DNA of 64,000 nucleotides from Streptomyces sp. NBC_01446 (lineage in GTDB: Bacteria > Actinomycetota > Actinomycetes > Streptomycetales > Streptomycetaceae). The stretch lies in NCBI RefSeq assembly GCF_026340095.1, contig NZ_JAPEPO010000001.1, positions 3,688,501 to 3,752,500 of the forward strand, given 5' to 3'. Shown here one piece after another: positions 59,883 through 64,000 of the stretch (position 1 is its first letter; each line of letters starts with the position of its first letter). The notes under the pieces are model-generated. The model saw nothing but the letters and a program-made list of their open reading frames with translations. It did not search any database and was not told the DNA's origin. Position numbers and translations under genes: made by a program.

Positions 59883-62429
59883 ATGGCATTCAATCACTTA
59901 CCGGCAGGCGTGCACGACGCCTTAGGAGCATTGTCCGTCACGCCAGTGACACACTCGGTGCCGATGGCCAAGAATCACCGTCGCGGACAACCCGCGGCGG
60001 ACACCGCTTCCAGCCCCTCTCCAGGGGAGATTCTCGACCGACTCGCCTCGGGTCCGAGCCGGGCTTCGCGCATCACTCATACGGAGCACTTGCCCCCGCG
60101 ACCGGGTCGTCATGCCGTATGGCCCGATCGCATCCGATCCGAGGTCATCGCCGCCGTCCAGGCGGCCGGAATCGAGCACCCCTGGGCCCACCAGGCACTC
60201 GCCGCCGAGCACGCGATGGACGGCGCGTCGGTCGTCGTCTCCACCGGAACGGCCTCCGGAAAGTCCCTGGCGTACCTCGTCCCGGTGCTCTCCCGGCTCC
60301 TCGACGGCTCCGAGGCACCGAACGGGCGTGGCGCGACCGCGCTCTACCTCGCGCCGACGAAAGCCCTCGCCGCGGACCAGTGCCGATCGGTGAAGGAACT
60401 TTCACAACCGCTCGGCACGGCGATCCGCCCCGCGGTCTACGACGGCGACACCCCCGTCGAGGAACGCGAGTGGGTGCGGCAGTACGCCAACTACGTCCTG
60501 ACCAACCCCGACATGCTGCACCGCGGGATATTGCCCTCACACCCCCGCTGGTCCTCCTTCCTCAAGTCGCTCAAGTACGTCGTCATCGACGAGTGCCACA
60601 CCTATCGCGGCGTCTTCGGGTCCCACGTCGCCCAGGTCCTGCGCCGTCTGCGCCGCCTGTGCGCCCGCTACGGCTCGGAACCCGTGTTCCTGCTGGCGTC
60701 CGCCACCGCCGCCGACCCGGCCGTCGCTGCGGAGCGCCTGACGGGTCTCCCGGTCCTCGAGGTCGCCGACGACGCCTCGCCCCGCGGAGAGCTCGTCTTC
60801 GCCCTCTGGGAGCCCCCTCTCACCGATCTCCACGGCGAGAAGGGCGCCCCCGTCCGCCGCACCGCCACCGCCGAGACGGCGGACCTGCTGACCGACCTGA
60901 CCGTGCAGGGCGTCCACTCCGTGGCCTTCGTACGCTCCCGGCGCGGCGCCGAGCTGATCTCGGTGATCGCCCAGGAACGCCTCGCCGAGATCGACCGCTC
61001 CCTCGCCCGCCGCGTCGCCGCCTACCGCGGCGGGTACCTGCCCGAGGAACGCCGCGCCCTCGAACGCGCCCTGCACTCGGGCGAACTCCTCGGCCTCGCC
61101 GCCACCACCGCCCTCGAACTCGGCATCGACGTCTCGGGGTTGGGCGCTGTCGTCATCGCCGGCTATCCGGGCACCAGGGCATCGCTGTGGCAGCAGGCAG
61201 GCCGCGCGGGACGGTCGGGGCAGGGTGCGCTCGCCGTTCTCGTCGCCCGCGACGACCCACTGGACACCTACCTCGTTCACCACCCCGAAGCCCTCTTCGA
61301 CCAGCCGGTGGAGTCCACGGTCCTGGACCCCGACAACCCATACGTCCTCGCCCCCCATCTGTGCGCGGCCGCCGCTGAACTCCCCCTCACAGACGAAGAC
61401 TTGCCCCTCTTCGGCCCGACGACCGCCGAGCTGCTCCCCCAGCTGGAGGAGGCGAAGCTGTTGCGCCGCCGCACCAAGGCCTGGCACTGGACCCGCCGCG
61501 AGCGCGCCGCCGATCTGACAGACATCCGAGGCGACGGCGGCAGCCCCGTACAGATCGTCGAGGCGGGCACGGGACGCCTCCTGGGCACCGTGGACGCCGG
61601 CTCGGCGCACACGACCGTCCACGACGGCGCGGTCCACCTCCACCAGGGCCGGACATACCTCGTGAAGCACCTGGACCTGGAGGACTCGGTCGCCCTCGTC
61701 GAGGAGGCCAACCCGACCTACTCGACCACCGCCCGCGACACCACCGCCATCTCCGTCCTGGAGACGGACATCGAAGTCCCATGGGGCGACGGCCGGTTGT
61801 GCTACGGCTCCGTCGAAGTCACCAACCAGGTCGTCTCCTTCCTGCGCCGTCGCCTCATCACCGGCGAAGTCCTCGGCGAGACCAAACTCGACCTGCCTCC
61901 CCGCACCCTCCGCACCCGCGCCGTGTGGTGGACGGTGACGGAGGACCAACTCGACGCGGCCCGCGTGAACCCGGAGATCCTCGGCGGCGCGCTCCACGCC
62001 GCCGAACACGCCTCCATCGGCATGCTGCCCCTGTTCGCGACCTGCGACCGCTGGGACATCGGCGGCGTCTCCATCCCGCTCCACCCGGACACCCTGCTGC
62101 CCACGGTCTTCGTGTACGACGGCCACCCGGGCGGGGCAGGGTTCGCGGAGCGTGCGTTCCACACGGCCCGTGAGTGGCTGACGGCCACCCTCGAAGCGAT
62201 CGCCTCCTGCGAGTGCGAGGCGGGCTGCCCGTCCTGCATCCAGTCCCCCAAGTGCGGCAACGGCAACGACCCTCTCCACAAGCGGGGCGCGGTACGGCTG
62301 CTGAAGGTTCTGCTCAGGGACGCGCCAGCGGCGGGGGCGCCGTCACCTACGGCGGCACCTGCCGCGCAGGCCTCGCCCGAGGAACGGCCGGCATCGCAGG
62401 ATCAGAAACCCGGTCAGGACGCCGGCTGA
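59883..62429 (+). CDS. DEAD/DEAH helicase of the Lhr/MrfA type with DUF1998 zinc domain
   Basis: 848 aa. Motif I is VVVSTGTASGKSLAYLV, II is VVIDECHTYRGVFG (DECH), III is LLASATAADP, VI is QQAGRAGRSGQG. The C-terminal domain has four cysteines in CECEAGCPSCIQSPKCG, followed by GNGNDPLHK. This is the signature of MrfA/YprA helicases, involved in repair of mitomycin-type damage in Bacillus. I chose ATG 59883 (MAFNHLPAG); ATG 59964 (MAKNHRRG) is an alternative. Divergent from bldG. Confidence 0.93.
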   Translation: MAFNHLPAGVHDALGALSVTPVTHSVPMAKNHRRGQPAADTASSPSPGEILDRLASGPSRASRITHTEHLPPRPGRHAVWPDRIRSEVIAAVQAAGIEHPWAHQALAAEHAMDGASVVVSTGTASGKSLAYLVPVLSRLLDGSEAPNGRGATALYLAPTKALAADQCRSVKELSQPLGTAIRPAVYDGDTPVEEREWVRQYANYVLTNPDMLHRGILPSHPRWSSFLKSLKYVVIDECHTYRGVFGSHVAQVLRRLRRLCARYGSEPVFLLASATAADPAVAAERLTGLPVLEVADDASPRGELVFALWEPPLTDLHGEKGAPVRRTATAETADLLTDLTVQGVHSVAFVRSRRGAELISVIAQERLAEIDRSLARRVAAYRGGYLPEERRALERALHSGELLGLAATTALELGIDVSGLGAVVIAGYPGTRASLWQQAGRAGRSGQGALAVLVARDDPLDTYLVHHPEALFDQPVESTVLDPDNPYVLAPHLCAAAAELPLTDEDLPLFGPTTAELLPQLEEAKLLRRRTKAWHWTRRERAADLTDIRGDGGSPVQIVEAGTGRLLGTVDAGSAHTTVHDGAVHLHQGRTYLVKHLDLEDSVALVEEANPTYSTTARDTTAISVLETDIEVPWGDGRLCYGSVEVTNQVVSFLRRRLITGEVLGETKLDLPPRTLRTRAVWWTVTEDQLDAARVNPEILGGALHAAEHASIGMLPLFATCDRWDIGGVSIPLHPDTLLPTVFVYDGHPGGAGFAERAFHTAREWLTATLEAIASCECEAGCPSCIQSPKCGNGNDPLHKRGAVRLLKVLLRDAPAAGAPSPTAAPAAQASPEERPASQDQKPGQDAG

Positions 62430-62561
62430 GCACGCTGGCTCGGGCGACAGCGGGTCTTCCAACGCGGCCTCCTCAACGGGTTATTGAGGCGAGCCTGCCA
62501 CCCCGGCCAGACGCACGGGTCCCCTTCCGGCAGCTGGGGCCAAAAGGGGCTTGGTAGGCTG

Positions 62562-62594
62562 GGCGGTAGGCCGCCGACCTGCGAACCTACCGCC
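62562..62594. terminator. hairpin between the helicase and the right-end operon
   Basis: GGCGGTAGG (62562-62570) pairs with CCTACCGCC (62586-62594) around 15 bases. It separates the helicase stop (62429) from the minus-strand genes, whose last stop is at 62608. Confidence 0.65.
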
Positions 62595-62607
62595 TACTGA
62601 CGCTCGG

Positions 62608-63387
62608 CTACTCCCCTTCGGCAGAGGAGGGGAGGGGCCCGGAAGACGGGTCGAGAGTGGCGTCGAGACGGATCATGTGATTATCGAGCGTGTAGTCCTG
62701 GACAAGAGGGGCGGGCAGGCGGGGAGCGTGCCCGAGCGTCTTAGTCAGCTCGTCTGAGCGCACGCCGCGCTGGTTGACTTTCACGCCGTCGATGATCATG
62801 CCGAGCTGCTCAGTGACTGGGATCTTCGCGGCGAGGAGATCGACGTGGAGGCCGGACAGCTGGTGTTTGCTGGGCTTGGTCACCTCGGGGTGGAGCCGGG
62901 TATACAGGACGGTGAGGTGAACGCCTTTGCGTCCGGCTGCGAAAGCCTCGGCCACCGCCCATTCGGTCTCCTGGACCAGGTCGAAGGTGGGCTTCTCCCC
63001 GACTGATTCGTCGTGATCGTCTGCGGCTGCCTCGGCCGGTGTGCCGCCGTTGGCGAGCGCCGCGAGCAGGAGTCCTCCCCCGGCGACGGCCAGCACCGGC
63101 GGGTACACGTAGCCGAGTCCTGCCCCGGCGGTGACCGACATCAGGCGCACGGCGGGCTCGACGGCCAGCCACTGCCCGGCGCGGCGGCCCAGCTCGATGC
63201 CCCCGCGGATCGTGCGGCCCAGGATCAGGGCGACGATCCGGGCGGCGCCCGTACCGGCCCGCGTGAGGGCGTCGGCGATGGCCTGCGGTGTGCCGTCGAA
63301 CAGGATGCGGATCTCGGCGAAGGCGGAGGGGCCGCGCAGCGCGGCCTCCTCCGTCTCCTCGTGCCCGGTCTCGATGTCAGCCGACAT
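62608..63387 (-). CDS. hypothetical protein of a probable integrative element
   Basis: 259 aa. Near residues 45-105 are two hydrophobic stretches (ARIVALILGRTIRGGIELG and AVLRLMSVTAGAGLGYVYPP-like). The C-terminal half is soluble, with AVAEAFAAGRKGVHLTVLYT, RLHPEVTKPSKHQLSGLHV and IPVTEQLGMIIDGVKVNQRG. No family known. The start overlaps the next gene upstream by 11 bases; three genes read in one operon. Confidence 0.65.
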   Translation of the reverse strand: MSADIETGHEETEEAALRGPSAFAEIRILFDGTPQAIADALTRAGTGAARIVALILGRTIRGGIELGRRAGQWLAVEPAVRLMSVTAGAGLGYVYPPVLAVAGGGLLLAALANGGTPAEAAADDHDESVGEKPTFDLVQETEWAVAEAFAAGRKGVHLTVLYTRLHPEVTKPSKHQLSGLHVDLLAAKIPVTEQLGMIIDGVKVNQRGVRSDELTKTLGHAPRLPAPLVQDYTLDNHMIRLDATLDPSSGPLPSSAEGE

Positions 63388-63883
63388 GGAAGAGGGCCCC
63401 GATCGTCTTCAGGCCGAGGCTGTTGATCATCGGGATGAGGGTGTATCCGCCGATGAGCGGGCCTACGCCGACCCCGCCCCATATGCCGCCCTTGATGTCG
63501 GTCAGGGTCGGCTTCTTGATCTTCTTCCAGCCCCCGGCGATGGCGGCGATGAGCAGGATGAGCAGCGCTGCACCCCACTGGTCGAGCGCCCCGAACTGCG
63601 GGCTGGTGATGGCGTTGACGGTGTGGGCGCCGGTCCCGCCGGCCAGGGCCGCATTGCCGATCTGTTCCTGTCCCTGCGCGGCCCGGTGCCATATCCAGCC
63701 GATGAGCCCGCCGGTGCAGGCGGACGCGATCACCGACAGGGACAGCCCCAGGGCGAGCGGCACCAGTTGCTTCCAGTTCCGCCTGCCGGGGGCGGTGCCG
63801 GCCCACCAGCGGCCGAGCCGCCACGCCAGGTAGGCGGCTCCTGCGAGGAACATGCCGAGGGAGACGGAGTGGGTCATGTTCAT
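63377..63883 (-). CDS. membrane protein of the same operon
   Basis: 168 aa with about five hydrophobic segments (SVSLGMFLAGAAYLAWRLG, LVPLALGLSLSVIASACTGG, WGAALLILLIAAIAGGW, IWGGVGVGPLIGGYTLIP). No signature of a known family. It begins with ATGA overlapping the stop of the upstream gene and ends overlapping the downstream gene, as in conjugation or phage operons. Confidence 0.7.
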   Translation of the reverse strand: MNMTHSVSLGMFLAGAAYLAWRLGRWWAGTAPGRRNWKQLVPLALGLSLSVIASACTGGLIGWIWHRAAQGQEQIGNAALAGGTGAHTVNAITSPQFGALDQWGAALLILLIAAIAGGWKKIKKPTLTDIKGGIWGGVGVGPLIGGYTLIPMINSLGLKTIGALFHVG

Positions 63884-64000
63884 ACTCCTGAGCCGATGTG
63901 GACGATGCGGAGGGTGATGGGCAGGCAGAGGGCGGTGCCGGTGAGGGTGGCCCAGCGCAGGACGCGGGACAGGACACGGCGGATCGCGAAGACGAGCTTG
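63880..64000 (-). CDS. C-terminal part of a gene cut by the window edge
   Basis: The last 39 codons read KLVFAIRRVLSRVLRWATL, TGTALCLPITLRIVHIGSGV, ending TGA at 63880-63882. A single hydrophobic segment is present. The overlap with the next ATG shows it belongs to the same operon. Function unknown. Confidence 0.55.
   Translation of the reverse strand, partial: KLVFAIRRVLSRVLRWATLTGTALCLPITLRIVHIGSGV

Overview
The window is chromosomal DNA of a Streptomyces species, or a very close relative. GC content is very high, GTG and TTG starts are common, and several families typical of the genus are present: BldG with its anti-sigma partner, a whiJ-type DUF397/ATPase/XRE module, DUF6233, DUF5753, a type VII-like WXG100 pair and a thymidylate kinase fused to a transporter. 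From memory of Streptomyces gene order, two blocks are conserved core: ftsH-hpt-tilS-metalloprotease-dacB-ppa at the left, and holB-tmk-topA-methyltransferase-hppA-anti-sigma-bldG-helicase at the right. Between and around them lies accessory material.

Layout. 1-10.7 kb holds the ftsH-side core, ThrE and DedA membrane proteins, YbjQ, a TipA-like MerR regulator and a ClC-type channel. 10.8-16.7 kb holds glutamate decarboxylase, a drug-efflux ABC pair with its PadR repressor and two matching operators, and a VOC/ArsR/SRPBCC operon with two operators built into its promoter. 16.7-18.9 kb is a whiJ-like regulatory module whose two outward genes share a near-identical 29-bp upstream element. 19-21.8 kb holds an aldehyde dehydrogenase and a Zur-type locus of zinc-free ribosomal proteins (L31, L33, S14). 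In that locus the L28 gene and a CobW-like GTPase gene are broken. 21.8-33.7 kb holds a lipoprotein, FUSC protein, DUF2786 protein, an ABC/FtsX pair, an oxidoreductase, a nitrilase and a family A DNA polymerase, with several young tandem repeats inside or beside genes.

33.9-43.4 kb is the most disturbed part. It has an ECF sigma factor with a membrane partner, two frameshifted phage-like genes, a WXG100 protein plus polymorphic toxin plus putative immunity gene, a tRNA-like element with a non-canonical anticodon arm, a 3' piece of a tRNA-Ser gene (probable attachment-site scar), a DUF6233 pseudogene, a 64-bp-arm inverted repeat, and the C-terminal stub of a tyrosine integrase next to an intact tRNA-Thr. 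This reads as overlapping remains of integrative elements.

43.5-62.4 kb is ordinary core with strong hairpins between genes. From 62.6 kb to the end, three tightly overlapping minus-strand membrane genes look like the edge of another integrative or conjugative element, cut by the window.

Several genes (2134-3276, 14117-14758, 15469, 40528, 41770, 45073) have a TANNNT box only 6-7 bases before the start codon, so leaderless transcription is predicted there. All functional calls rest on reading motifs by eye; no database search was run.
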